DNA of 64,000 bases, from NCBI GenBank assembly GCA_022577435.1, contig JAKOON010000005.1, positions 21,384,224 to 21,448,223 of the forward strand, written 5' to 3'. Below the pieces are notes generated by a model. That model was not told the DNA's origin. It searched no databases and saw only the letters and a program-made list of their open reading frames with translations. The DNA is from Embiotoca jacksoni. Taxonomy: Eukaryota; Chordata; Actinopteri; Embiotocidae. Below, piece after piece: positions 1 to 12,721 of the stretch (position 1 is the first letter of the stretch; each line of letters opens with the position of its first letter). Position numbers and translations under genes: made by a program.

Positions 1-1338
1 CGACTGAGGCAAAAAAAACAAAGTAAAACTCCATACACAATTTATTCAGAATCACGAGCACTTCCTGCATGACTCAGTTTAATAAAGCAGCAGCACCAAA
101 GACAACTATAAACAACTCCAAATTAAGACACTAGATTTAATGTAACTAAAGGCCTCCAGAATAAAATGTTTGACAATGAGTCTGAGCCACCTGCTGCTGC
201 CTATAGTCCACAGCAACCTCAGTCAGTCATAAAAATGTTGCACATAAAACGACGCAGATAAAGAGCAGCCTGCAGCCAAGGCTGGTGTAAGCAGTGTGTC
301 TGCTCGGAGCCGAGATCAATGTAAGGATACAGTCCTGACCTAATCATATCTGACAGGGAGAAAGTGAGCGAATGATATTAGCATACACAGGATCCACTTC
401 ATATTTGCCAAAGTGGTATTTCTCTGATTAAGTAAGCATAGCAAGGAGGCACAAAACCTTCATCACGTGTGTAAGTGTGGACTGGGTTTTGGAGGAATGG
501 GCTGAGATGGGAGCCTGGCCATCAGGTGTTTTCTCTGTCAGAGTGGATTAGGCTCTTTTGGTGCAGAATGAGAGAGTGCTTGATTGTTATGAAGCATCGT
601 GTCACAGTAGCGCCTCTTAGGTGTGTCCGCACATCCACGAAGAAGGAGCAGGTGTGATTTAGCACAGGCAATAAAGGACTAACAAAAATGTGACATACAT
701 GCACATTGAAACCAGCGATGGGAGCTGTGCATTCGGGATGATTTTAGAGCTGACAATATCCAACATTGTCAAATGAAAAAGGATTTAACCTACAAGAGTG
801 GAAATATAATCTTTTTTTCTCTGTAGTATATTGTCAGGTAGGATGGAGGGGCAGTGCTTTAAAAATTAATGGAGGAGAAAGACATTAATTAAATTTATAG
901 ATCTGATGTGCATATTTAATTTTTCTTTTTGACAGCAGTTAAAAAAATGTCATAATTTATGTTGATTGTTGAGCTAAGAACGAATATGAATGCACCACAA
1001 ATAGTTACGTACATGAGTCTTCAACCAACAGATACAGTAAGCCTTATATTGCAACCTAAAATAAATATTATCTATAAGCAGGAACAGATGAAAAACATAG
1101 GAGAAATGTGATAAAGTATCTAATGCTCATAAGATGGTTACTAGGACTCATAATACATAGATACATGTTTTTTTCTAATGTATTGTATATACCTATGACT
1201 ATTTAAGAGTTTCAATATACTATTAAATGTCTGAACAAAACTAAATATAAAATATTCTTGTGTACAGATGATCCAAAATTAGAATGACTGTTTGATTTTG
1301 TTGTCATTTAGTTTGATAGCTAGATATAGAGAATAAGA

Positions 1339-1479
<141 letters not shown>

Positions 1480-1556
1480 GACTAAAATAGAGGTAGTAAA
1501 GGTATAAATATAACAAAAAAAAATTAATTTCATTTAATTAAAAACAGTTCAACTGT

Positions 1557-1945
1557 GTTAATGATGATGTGGGACAGATTTGGCCAGAGGTGAGTTATTG
1601 TAAAGTCTTATTGCAGTGGCCAGAAATGATCTCCTGTATCTGTCCTTGTGACAGTGGAGCTGGATGAATCTGTTAGAAAAAGGACTCCACTGTCCCTGCA
1701 ATAGGTGGTGTAGAGGGTGGTCAGGGTTATCCAATATGGATAACAGTTTGTTCAGCGTCCTCCTCTCCACCACCTTTTCAAGCCTGTCCAGTTTTTAGCC
1801 AATTATGGAGCCGGCCTTCTTAACCAGTTTGTTAAGTCTGTTGGTGTCGCCGGCTCCAATGCTGCTCCCCCAGCAGACAGTACAGTGCACTGGCCACAAC
1901 AGATTGGTAGAACATCTCCAACATCTTGCTGCACACATTGAATAG
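1557..1945 (-). mobile_element. Non-LTR retrotransposon ORF2 C-terminal remnant
   Basis: Read on the minus strand, this encodes the tail typical of fish LINE ORF2 proteins: a segment with VVASALYCLL, then VVERRTLNKLLSILDNPDHP, then FSNRFIQLHCHKDRYRRSF and AIRLYNNS. The reading frame has an in-frame stop at the segment read as KNW-stop-TGL and a frame change near 1860-1900, so it is a dead fragment. The reverse transcriptase core and endonuclease are absent, meaning the copy is strongly 5'-truncated, as is usual for LINEs. The exact clade (Rex1, L2 or relative) is not certain from this tail alone. Confidence 0.7.
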
Positions 1946-3167
1946 ACATTGATAGTTTGTCTCAAAAGCGTGAAAAGAAAGACAGATTGATTTTCTAATT
2001 AGTATTTATTTTGATTTCTCTCCATGTTTGAAAATGCAGCACTCTAAATTTGGCTTGTGAAGTTGTTGCGTCTATCGATGCAGGCTGGACACACGCAGGA
2101 AAATTATAAAACTTTACTCATTAGTCCTTCGTACAGTCATAGATATGATTATATTACAATCTGATGAAACACATAACCAATGATGCAGTTTGATGTTGGA
2201 CATATTGATATGTTGAAGTCCCAGATTCCTCGTAATTGTTATTTTGCCTACTTCCTGATTCCTGAAATTCCCTGAATTCCCCGGCTGAAGAAGACAACTG
2301 TTTTATTCATTATTACAGAGCAGGCTTATGTGCAGACAGTAAAAGCCCCATGCCATGCTTTATGCCCCCTGTATCTCACTTTCCCCTCACACGCCCACAC
2401 ATCAGATCAGCTGGCCAACCATCCTGCAGACTGCCCTGTCGGGGATGAAGAGGCTGTAAGAGGAAGAGGGCAGTGGTAACACAGCTGCCCACCATGACCC
2501 GTACAAAAGATAGTACCCATATACTTTCTGACAGCCAGATTAATGAAACCCTATAGGAGCTCTTCTGTAGGCCCCCCAAAAGCCTGACGGAGACAGAATA
2601 GTCTAACCAGCACCATTCATTACTGCGGGAGTACAGAGCACAGAAAGAGCACACACAGCACTGACAAACTAGCTCCTTGTGAGTAATAGCTAAAGAACTC
2701 ATAAAGGAATACATACACATTTGTTGTGGATGCAGTAAATCTATGCCACTCCTTTTACAAGTATCAAAAAATCTGGCTTGTGCCCTGTAAAAATAAATCT
2801 GGCATGCATGTGGCGCAGCGGTGATGTGCAGTTATTTGGGAGTCAGCCTTTTCACATGTTCAGTGAAAGGAGGCTTTCGATTAATTTTGTTTGTCTCAGT
2901 CAGTAATGCAGATTAGTGGCCTTGAATGCAAGGCAAAGAGAAAATAAGTTCCTCTGGCAACATACTAAAAGCTACAGGGTATAGAAACTGCCAGGCGGAC
3001 TAAAAAAACAGCAGGTTTGCTTCGAGGCGACCAGCTGTGTTTGTACCTGTATGAGTTGGTGGAATACCTCTTACATGTCAATACAACTAATTTTAGTCTT
3101 TAGAATGATAAACAGCTCACAAATCCCATTTATGTGGAAGGCAAAGAAAATGACATCTAATATCCAT

Positions 3168-3218
3168 ACGTGTACTGGTCACATACGTGTACTGGTCACA
3201 TACGTGTACTGGTCACAT
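3168..3218. repeat. 17-bp tandem repeat, three copies
   Basis: The unit acgtgtactggtcacat is repeated three times head to tail without mismatch, with unit starts at 3168, 3185 and 3202. It then runs into a GT-rich stretch. Each unit holds tgtac and the near-palindrome tggtca. Confidence 0.9.
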
Positions 3219-3391
3219 GCGTGTGTGTATGTGTGTTATATAAACTTTGCATTTATAAAGTCTCTGTGTGTTGTTTTCAAATCTCTCACAAGGCATGGAG
3301 TAAGGAAATGTAGACTTTACTCTTCCTTGTCAAGTTGTCATGCACATGCAGAGACACCCACTCTCACATGCTGTCTCTCTCCCTCTCTCTG

Positions 3392-3392
<1 letters not shown>

Positions 3393-3453
<61 letters not shown>
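3393..3453. repeat. (CA)n microsatellite
   Basis: About 30 CA dinucleotides, preceded by a short CT-rich stretch at 3374-3391. Confidence 0.98.
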
Positions 3454-3461
<8 letters not shown>

Positions 3462-4257
3462 GCACGTGCATATAGAATGTATTTTAAATCACTAATGTGT
3501 AAACAGTTGCTCTTGTTTGCACAGACCACCTGTTCTTTCTGGACACAAACAAAGCTTTGGCGTACGATAGGGTGTGTTAACAGTGTGGGGTGCGTAGGGG
3601 ATGCCTTGCACAAGAGAAGCCTATCCACATGGTGTAGGCTGCATCAGATGGTTGGGCCCTGCGTGACGGCAGCCAGCTCCAACATAACTCACACAGATCT
3701 CAAAGAATAGAGCCTCTTCAGTCTGAAACATACTGACATGTTTTGCCTTCTCGACAAGTGCAACTTGAAAGGATTCCCAATGCAAACTCTTGTCAAAATA
3801 TCATTTAAGTTAACTGCACTCCTGACTGCAAAGGGATGGTGTTTTTTTTTTGTCGTTGCATTTGTCTTTCACATCACCCAATATTTGCAAAAGTGGAAGG
3901 AGTGGAAGAAAGGAAAAAAAAACTAGATGTGTCTGCTTTCAGTAGTGAAAGCACTTGAAGGCACTAGAACAAAAGTCATTAAACGAGTCATCACAAAATC
4001 ACAGCAGGAGTCTGGTAATGCCACTTACAGTATCTCATTAAGCTATGGCATCCACAGGAAAAAATTGACAAACAAAGAGCATAATCCAAGGCACATTAAC
4101 TGGGCTGATAATTCAATGAACTCTCATTTGGCAGCCATCTTGCCCTTGTGATGGTCTTTTTTCAGCCGCAGCAGCAGAGCACAGACCCCTCCTGAAGTTT
4201 CTCTCCCTCTCTCTCTGTCTCGCATCCTATCAATCGATCTCACCACATACTGTATAT

Positions 4258-4300
<43 letters not shown>

Positions 4301-4331
4301 CCTCTCTCTCTCTCTTTCTCTCTCTCTCTCT
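4258..4331. repeat. C-run followed by (CT)n microsatellite
   Basis: Eleven C bases (4258-4268) pass directly into an imperfect CT array. Minus-strand reading gives an RERERE frame that is a repeat artefact. Confidence 0.95.
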
Positions 4332-6803
4332 AAAACAACAAAACATCCACCATTAGACAACGGGGGTACCAGCGTAATTAGAAAATGACTTCCTTTGCAA
4401 TCCTAGCTAAGTAGTTTACACACTGTAATTACAGGGACAAAATCATCTTTTCATCATTTCACTGATTGAGCTCATCAACCCAGTGGGATCCCAGGACTGT
4501 GCTCAGGCAACATCTGGGCTAAGAGAATTAGCCCTTAGTTTAGCAGGCCTTACACAGTGGCAAGCAACGCAGCATGAACGCCGGACATGGTCGTGGCACA
4601 CATCTCACAAAGACTTTTTTTTTTTTTTACATTTGAACCGTCTATTGAATTTGGTGTTTGATCACAAGCCTTATCAGACACTCAGCAGAGCACTAAAATG
4701 TTGGCTTATTTTACAGGAGACAGTGGCGGAGGAGAGAACAGTTCCCATACTGTATCTGTCTCTATTTCCCACACTTCCAAAAATGCCATATCAAACTTTT
4801 TAACTCCCCTTCAGCACCCTCCTGTATTTGTGAAGTGAAGCATTGAAGATCGACCTTGGAGCACAACAATATGTCTTTTCATGGGGAGCTGTGTTTACTC
4901 TAATTCTCTGTGTGCCCTGAGCCTTGACTTTCTAACAAACACATGTGGTCCTAGAGTTGAAGGTGAAGTGCCTCGTCTCTGTCCTGTGCAAGGGCTCTGC
5001 CTCTGTGTTGGCAACAGAGGCAAGTGTTTAATGTGGCAGCTGTTAGCCTCGTGGATTTTCACTAATCACTCTCTCCTGATTACTCTGATGAGTGTATGAT
5101 GCTCTTAAATAATCAACCCGCAATGAAAAAAAAAAGAAAAATAATTATCATCATCTCCCTAAGTAGTGCAGCTGCACCCGCCTGCAATAATTACAACTAG
5201 AACAGGGCGCCTTTTCTCGTCACTTACAACCACTTATTATTAGAGATAACGCTAATTGGTGCAGTGGTGGGCGACAATTCTTCATGGGGTTCATCATAAA
5301 AAGCCAAACCTTGAAAGTTATGGCACATTAGAGGTCTTAAAGCCAAGGTACGGTATTAAACATCGCATGCTGAGACACACCGATAATCTGAGTCAGGGGA
5401 GTAGTAGACGTCCTATCAGTAGCCCCTTGGTTGCCTCGCTGCCTTGCCCTCACTCCACCCTTCCCCCACTCCTGGTATCAGCCTGGCAGACACAATTAAC
5501 ATTTTCATAAAAACAATTCCCTGCCTCCAATAGTCCAATGTAATTTGTTTTCCATCTCTGTTCATTAATCATTGTTTAAATCGGTGAGCCATCCCCTCCA
5601 CTCTGCCATCTGCACTCAGCTGTGTTACAGATATGACACCTTCCCCCTTAATGGGAGCTGACAGCCAAGAGAGGAGGCCTGTGGAAAATAGCTTCCTGTA
5701 TGTGCTCTTCCACCTCACATACTGCCAGCAGGTGAGAGAGGGCTATTTAATGGGTTCTGATTAATCTCAAAGGCAAACAACATTATACTACAACATTATA
5801 CAGCATGCAACGCAACATTATATTCACATACGGTACAGCAGTATGGAAAGTGTGGAGAGCAACAGTGGCGAGAAAACCCAGACCCAAAACTCATGCAGAC
5901 ATAAAACAATAGCAGTGCATTCCACATTTTGTCGAAGTTGTCGACAATTTTTTTTTTTTTCTCTCCTCTAGTTAAATTAGTGCAGTGTTCCTACAATATG
6001 CTATTGTTTTCCTGGAATTGGGAGCAAGGTTATTAATTATTCACTGTTGTGTTCTCATATGAGCGGGCTATGCTTTTCACTGTATTGCCTCATAGCTCAA
6101 ATACTTAGGGCCATGGTACTCGGGCAAATTTCATGAGGCAACATCACAGAGATATTATTATCACAAGGCAGACACTTAGGAGATTAAAAGTTTCCTGAAG
6201 AGTTTGAATGATTGGAAAGGTTCCGATTCCTCTGATACCGCTTCAAAGTTCCAGGATTTTGGCAGTTTGCATTGGGAAAGACAAATCAAATAACTTTTGC
6301 CATGCTTTTTTTTTTTTTCCTTTCAAGTGATTTTAAGCCTAAGTCTAAATAGCTTAGGCATTTTTGGGGGGAGAAAATCCTACTCAGTGTGGTGGTGAGA
6401 GGGTGCCAAAAAGTTCATCTGGCCTGTTGATTTCAGCATGGATTACAGATATTCAAATCATGTGCCTCATGTTCAAACAAGTGCGTCTATCAGGGGAGAA
6501 AGTTGCCAAGCAGAGCTTTGTCATGTAAGCTGTATGAATTTACTGCAGCATAATGAGAAAGCGGCTGTGGCGCTACATTTAATACAGTTTCATCCACTCA
6601 CCCCCCTCTCTCTAATTTCCTCTCAGTTATGACGATAATAATTTCAGATGCCCCTTCAGTGCCGTTACAGGCTGTAAGTTTTAACCTTTAAAAACAGAGG
6701 TGGCGTCACTTGAACATACACAAGCAACATTTCTCATAAGGAACTGTGTCACAGCTTACACATGGTCCCAGATACATAACGCTTCAGACAAACACCCCAA
6801 CTC

Positions 6804-6837
6804 TTTTTTTTGGGGGGGGGGGGGGGGGCGGGGGGGG
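6804..6837. repeat. T8 then G17-C-G8 homopolymer tract
   Basis: A run of eight T followed by seventeen G, one C and eight G. Such G-runs can form quadruplexes and are also prone to length error in assembly. Confidence 0.9.
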
Positions 6838-7146
6838 TTCTAACAAGGACAACAGCAGCAGTAGTAAATGATGTGTATATTCAAAGCTGAATATTTCATG
6901 TTGATTGATCATACTGACTGCCACCCACCTGCTCCTCCTCCTGTCCCACCGGAGCTGGCATGAGGAGAATTCAGTAATTGAGAAGAGCAGAGCATGGTCT
7001 CTCTTTGCTCACATATGACAGATGGGGCATCATCGCTTCAAAGGAGAGCATTTGGAAACAGGAGGAAGGGGGGGGCAGAGGGTGTGGGTGGCTTTGAAAG
7101 TAGCTGTGCCACTCTGTACAGGTGACAGGTTTTGGTTTTTTTTAAG

Positions 7147-7179
<33 letters not shown>
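7147..7179. repeat. Poly(A) tract of 33
   Basis: Simple homopolymer. No retroposed coding body or polyadenylation signal is evident next to it. Confidence 0.9.
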
Positions 7180-7181
<2 letters not shown>

Positions 7182-7787
7182 TTAGCCTACAGTATCTAAA
7201 GCAGAGCCTCTAAAATCTCTTACAGCTGTTAAGGCTGCAACTTTAAAAACATAAAATGTGTGATTAATTTTAGCTTACTCATGGTTTTGAATAAACATCA
7301 GGAAAATTGAACATTGTAATGCACTGACACCTTGCAGGATTATTCTCAGACCCAACCACACAACTTCACTAGCCCAAATAATCTGATTTTTTTTTTTTAA
7401 ATAATGGAATTGATGTTTCTAAACTGCAATTACACTATGTCAAATTTAAATATAAGAGTATTACGGGAATAAAGGAATGATGGAAGGTCGTAATGAAAAT
7501 AGGCCTGTTATGGAAAATGTTCTAACTCCAAATAAATCACATGGACAGTATCAAACAAACAGGATACACATATTTGTTGTTTTCTACATGCTTTCGACTG
7601 ATTCTCGCCTAATTTTCATGACATCGTATTGAATTCCTCAGGCACCTTTCAACCCTCGCCATTACTTACTTCATACGCAAAAAGAAAGCCAACAGTGGCA
7701 TCTAAACTATCGGGTCTATCACAATCCGACTCGTCACAAACTTTTCACAAATAACTTGAGTTAATCTTCAAGAGGGATTTCTCTTAC

Positions 7788-7898
7788 CTTACCAGGTCGA
7801 GGAGGCGCGGAGGACACGATGTGACAGCTGGAGTTCAGTGGAGAGTGATGTTGAACTGGATGACTGACTGCTGACTGACGGACCGCACGCTTCACACG
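7788..7898 (-). other. Candidate untranslated first exon of a leftward gene (possibly znf536)
   Basis: On the minus strand the sequence ...ctcgacctggtaag|gtaagagaaat gives a near-consensus 5' splice site, with the last exon base at 7788; an alternative donor CTG|gtaagg would end the exon at 7793. A TATA-like GATAAAG (minus strand, near 7899-7910) lies about 110 bp upstream of that donor. No start codon with a usable frame is seen. In human the gene downstream of URI1, in the same direction, is ZNF536, whose first exon is non-coding. That fits the position and strand here, but it is inference from synteny. The 5' limit is a guess. Confidence 0.3.
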
Positions 7899-8821
7899 CT
7901 TTATCATAAACGCCCAGCACACAGCAGGACCCAGATTTCCTATTCAACTGCCGTTTGCTCCTCTCGTCATTAAACGTTGAAACGCTTTCGCCAGACGAAG
8001 CCAGCAGTGCGCTTTGCTCTGTAGTATTTCCAGTTGAAGAGAGAGGTAATGAAATCTTATAAAAAATTACTCGGGATACTTCGACATGTCCCGAAGCCGT
8101 ATGTCTCCCTCATCTGGCCGCTGGTGTGTAAGTGTAGCAGACTGGCACCGTGCGTAAAATGTTCACTGGCGTCTCCAGGACGCGGACTTCCTTCTCTGAT
8201 ATGCATGTATTTGAAAGCATCATGTGGTATTATGCATGTCACGTTTGTTAAAGGGATTACTTGCAAGAGTAGCACTTTTATGTTTGAAAAGTTCAGTAAT
8301 AGCACGATGGATTCGCATGAAACGTCGCCATTATCTCAAAATATTATTAAAAAATGTTTTCTTGCAGACTGATCTTGTGTCGTGTTGACCGCCTTGAATA
8401 GAATCTGCTGCTTCAAGTGTCAAAGCTGTTTGTTGGGATACAAGGGAAGGAAAGAATATATCTCAGTGATTTAGCATTTTAGGTGGTAAATGGCTCTATT
8501 ATGGAACCTTAATTGGATGCTTGTAACATCTATCACACTTCTACCATCTATCTGACCTTCGTTGTAGAATATCCTCCAACAAAGCGAGGAAGATAAGCCA
8601 TCTTGCTTTAAATACGTGAATGCATTCCACGCATATTCCTCTAAGAAAAAACATTGAAGAATACAAAAAAGCAAAAACAAATATAAAAGACACCAACACA
8701 GCAACAGGTCCTTGATTTTGGTGGTGCAGTGTTGTTGAGGTATTTTTTTCTTTAAATCTGAGTAAAGCACTTAGGCTTTTACAGTTTTTAAGAATATAAT
8801 CTTTTATATGAGCCATAACAT

Positions 8822-9090
8822 GATTAAGGCTGCAACTGTTTGTTGCATCATTGATTAAAACATGATTTTGTCAATCAATCGGTTAATTGTTTGGTCTTAA
8901 CAAAAAATCTGAAAGTAGGGGACTATCACAGAGCCAAGATAATGTGTTCAAATATGTCGTTATGTTTGACAGAAAGTCCAAAAGTCAAAGATAATTAATT
9001 TTACTAATTTAAGATAATTAAAGACAGAAATTAAAAAAAAAATCCTGATATTTTAATAGCTGAAACCAGACAATATTAAATAGTTTTCAA
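8822..9090. repeat. Diverged teleost interspersed repeat (GATTAA-rich type)
   Basis: The stretch ggctgcaactg ... attgtttggtctt ... aaagtccaaaagtcaaagat ... agctgaaaccagacaat follows the layout of a repeat that is very common in teleost genomes: a head of ATTAATCGATTAA-like words, then a body about phosphorylation-free simple sequence. The copy is old and strongly diverged. Its class is not assigned here. Confidence 0.45.
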
Positions 9091-9128
9091 ATTTTCTCTC
9101 AATCGGTCTCTTAATAAATTACCTAATT

Positions 9129-9161
9129 TGGGGGTGGGAGTGGGTGGGGGTGGGGTTGGGG
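9129..9161 (+). repeat. G-rich tract, quadruplex-capable
   Basis: At least five runs of three or more G within 33 bases, separated by single T or A bases. Confidence 0.7.
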
Positions 9162-9808
9162 AGAAGGTTAGTTAAATTAATTTTTTTTTCCAAAACAGAT
9201 AACATTTAAGAAACAGCTAACACAAAATTAAAGTTATATTTGAGGTAAACTCAACGACAACAGTGCAAAGATCATGTCAGCTGCCTCTGAACATTTGTTT
9301 CTCTCCTGTAATTCCCACCTGAGATTCCTGATGGAATAAATGAGGAGCAGAAACCAGTTGCTCTTACAGGCCTCGAGTGTAAATGATGTAGCTACAAGAC
9401 ACTTGAGTCGTTAATGTGAGTTCTAATAGCAGCGAGGCAGATAAAATGGCTGCTGTTTAATCCATTCTTCTGTCATTTGGAGCTAAATGCAACTCTTCCT
9501 CTCCCCCTCTCAGGCCCGAGCACCTGTCTGGACAACAATACCTGCTGGAATTCTTCATCACACAACTCTTCAAATCCCTCTTAATCCCTGAAATGTAGAT
9601 CTTGAGTGTGTTCTGGCTCATAGTTTCGCGGGATGTGCACGATATCTTTGAAATGTAGTTCTGCTATGTTCCAGCATATACCTTGGCAGCTTAACCTACA
9701 TAAGTCCATTGATCTGTGTCTCACCAACACAACACTAGCATGTTAAGCATTGGCTAATCTGTCTCATGCTACCTGGATTTTCATATTGGAGAAATAATCC
9801 TGATGAAA

Positions 9809-9861
9809 GGGGTGGGAGAAGGCGGGGGGGGGGGGGGGGTGGTGGTGGTGGGGGGGAGGGG
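9809..9861 (+). repeat. G-rich tract, quadruplex-capable
   Basis: A G-run of about 17 bases followed by GGT repeats and a further G-rich block. Confidence 0.75.
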
Positions 9862-11170
9862 TCACCTCTCAGGACCTGTTTAAAAGCTTCTTATCAGAGA
9901 CCTGCACTCCCACCATTTAACTAAAAGGGAGTGATAGCCCTTTAACTCATAAGCCATTGCTTTAATTAAAGCTGCTTTTGGGGGCAGATGAAGCACAGTG
10001 GTGTGTATCAGTTGCCGCGTTAATAATCAAAAGTTAGAGACAATGCAGTGAAGCCCTCCATGGCCTTTTTAAATCTACTAAAAAAGTTACTTCACCTGGT
10101 TTTAAGTGTATTTATGTGGGTAGAAAATTATTAGTCAACAACTGGACTCAGATTAAAATGTTTGTGGTCAGAAGAAATTAACAATTAGTTATAAATAAAT
10201 TTAAAAAAAAAACCTGAAGTCAACTTTGAGTTAATTTTAAAAACTTGGATTTTCCTTATAATGACTGAATGTTTGACATTGTTTAGATTTAAATGAAATC
10301 ATCAGAATAATTGGAGCAGCAAATAACAAAGTAATATAAAATGAATTTTCTTTTCTTCATTTGCAGTCGCCGAATTAAAACGTGTCCATTCTGCACTCTG
10401 ACATGAGTGCAGAATGGCATATTGAAAAATACATACATTTACACAAATACTGCACTTAGGCAGAATTTGTAGGTCTATGTTACTGGAGTATTTCTACCTC
10501 TACCTTTTACAAATGTCTAGCCACAAAGGGGTTTCAGATGCAACATCTCTGTGTAATTTTTGAAATAACTCAAAACAGGCATTTCCCATCATCCAAATAC
10601 GGAGTCGTGCAGGGGTTTTATATCCTGTGCTTTTCCTAAGCTCATTGACTGGAACCATGAACTGCAGTTTTTTGATCTCTAAATAAGACTTTCTTCTGGT
10701 CTTTAGCAGCAAAGATTCAGTGTTGCACCCATAACACCCTTGATTTGTTTGGCTCGGAAATTTCTTCTCTTCCATTAAGGCAGCAGCCTGACTGAGTTTT
10801 TAGTGACTGCAGAAGGCATTTTGTGTTCAATTGACTTCCGACTTTGATGAAACGTTATTGCTCCCTTAAAAGTTCGGCTGCGATTCGGGTTGGTGCTTTA
10901 CTTAGCTCGTCAAATTTTAATGCACGACAGGAAATTCACAAGAAGTAACAATAATTCATAAAAGCCCACATTAGCTCAGTCAGTGTCTGGTAATAGCTGT
11001 TTAAAGACCAAAACTATTTACACTAAGTATCAGGAGCAAAAATGCTTTACTATTATCCATTATTACTATGCAGGGTGTAGCAACAATTGGAGAAAATCTT
11101 GACTAAGATATTCATAAACACAATAGAGCCTTGTCTGCAGATCATAAATGAAATATCTTCTTAAGCATAA

Positions 11171-12112
11171 TGGTGCGTTCAGGCAGCTGGGAAGTGGGAA
11201 AGTTCCAATTTGATAACCTCAGACTTCCCAGTTGAGAGCGTTCACATGACAACAACGGAGGCAACATGGCAGCCCACAGGAAATCTGCTCTGCATCAACC
11301 TCGTCATCACCCATGTAGACCATCACAGGGACAAAATATTTTCAGAATTTCATTCAGAAGATCATTATTATTTGTACGCCACATTTGATGAGTCGTCGCT
11401 GCTCTCTTGGGGTAATTTTGGACGGCCGGCCACTCCTGGGAAGGTTCACCACTGTTCCATGTTTTCTCCATTTGTGGATAATGGCTCTCACTGTGGTTCG
11501 CTGGAGTCCCAAAGCTTTAGAAATGGCTTTAGAACCTTTTCCAGACTGACAGATCTCAATTACTTTTTCTCGTTTGTTCCTGAATTTCTTTGGATCTCGG
11601 CATGATGTCTAGCTTTCGAGGATCTTTTGGTCGACTTCACTTTGTCAGGCAGGTCCTATTTAAGTGATTTCTTGATTGAGAACAGGTGTGGCAGTAATCA
11701 GGCCTGGGTGTGGCTAGAGAAATTGAACTCAGGTGTGATAAACCAGTTAAGTTATGTTTTAACAGGAGGGGGCAAATACTTTTTCACACAAGGCCATGTG
11801 GGTTTGGGTATTTTTTTCTCCCTTAATAATAAAAACCTTCATTTAAAAACTGCATTTTGTGCTTGCTTGTGTTATCTTTGACTAATATTTAAATTTGTTT
11901 GATGATCTGAAACATTTAAGTGTGACAGACATGCAAAAAAATTGGAAATCAGGAAGGGGGCAAACACTTTTTCACACCACTGTATTTCTCTCAAAAACGT
12001 GACTTTTCTGTTGGGAAATTCTCGGTTCGACAGGCGTTCAGGTGTTTTTTTTTTTTTCTTCCACTCGGGAGGTCTGAACTTTCCCACAGCGTATGAACGT
12101 ATGAACGCACCA
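11171..12112. mobile_element. Inverted-repeat (MITE-like) element carrying a nested Tc1-type insertion
   Basis: The left end reads TGGTGCGTTCA (11171-11181) followed by GGGAAAGTTCC (11196-11206). The right end holds the same words inverted: GAACTTTCCCAC (12076-12087) and TGAACGCACCA (12102-12112). The ends are imperfect terminal inverted repeats with the same spacing logic, as in non-autonomous DNA transposons. Between them lies a Tc1-like 3' segment (see separate entry). No transposase frame is intact, and no clear target-site duplication is visible. The right end stops only about 58 bp from the uri1 polyadenylation signals. Confidence 0.65.
11400..11984. mobile_element. Tc1/mariner-like 3' fragment
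   Basis: The right end, gggggcaaacactttttcacaccactgta (11956-11984; the last bases cactgta), is the terminal repeat of a Tc1-like element widespread in fish. The preceding block, with ctcccttaataataaaaacc and gatgatctgaaacattt, is the known subterminal part of the same family. A partial inner copy of the motif, gggggcaaatactttttcacac, occurs near 11768-11790. The left terminal repeat and all conserved transposase motifs are missing, so this is a 5'-truncated or internally deleted copy. Confidence 0.7.
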
Positions 12113-12169
12113 CAAGACAATCTTTTCTTTCTGGGAACAAAGAGGAATGAAGACTTGTAGCCAAAATCA

Positions 12170-12180
12170 TTTATTTTATT
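12170..12180 (-). terminator. uri1: uri1 polyadenylation signals (two overlapping AATAAA)
   Basis: On the minus strand AATAAA occurs at 12180-12175 and again at 12175-12170, about 540 bp after the uri1 stop codon. No other AATAAA lies between the stop and this point, so the 3' untranslated region is most likely about 12150-12721. Confidence 0.6.
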
Positions 12181-12721
12181 TTTAGTTGGAGTCAATATTC
12201 TGTTGTTGTTTTTACATAAAGCTTGTCACAAAGGAATACATACATTCATTAGACGGGTTAAGAGAAGGTAAAAATAGGAGATATAGCGGCGACTTGATTC
12301 TGTTTAATGAAAAAACACTTGAAAAGGAAACAAAACAAGGCAACTCATCCTATGAGCAAAGCCTACAGTCTGACCTAACCTGGCAATGGCGAGTAGCAAC
12401 AGAAGAGATAAACTGGTTACAGTAAAGTTACGACAGACAGCAAACGGCTTAAAGAACCTAAGCTGAAAGATGGGTGATTATTAAGTGCTTTTTGTACTGT
12501 AGCAGTAGAGACTTCATAACACAAAATGCTGATTTGTTAACGTGGCTACTGTACTTTTTCCCTCACATTTCATGACAGAAACCCTGTAAGATTAAAAATG
12601 TGAGTGGATAAAAGACGAGTGAAAGAAAGGAGAGGGTGGTTTGTTTTGTGTTCAGTTTACTACTTATAGAAAAGGCTTGAAGTCAGAATAAGGTGAAAAG
12701 ATGATACTTGCACTTAAACAG

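Larger units (their letters stand above)
7899..11170. other. Intergenic stretch between uri1 and the candidate leftward first exon
   Basis: No coding feature is supported. It contains a diverged interspersed repeat (8822-9090), G-rich tracts (9129-9161 and 9809-9861) and otherwise unremarkable AT-rich sequence. The frame at 8034-8372 and the overlapping minus-strand frames have no recognisable domain. Confidence 0.5.

Noticed and set aside
3051..3710. 219-codon plus-strand frame, the longest in the window
   Set aside because: It runs through the 17-bp repeat and the CA array, has no domain, and has no splice or promoter context.
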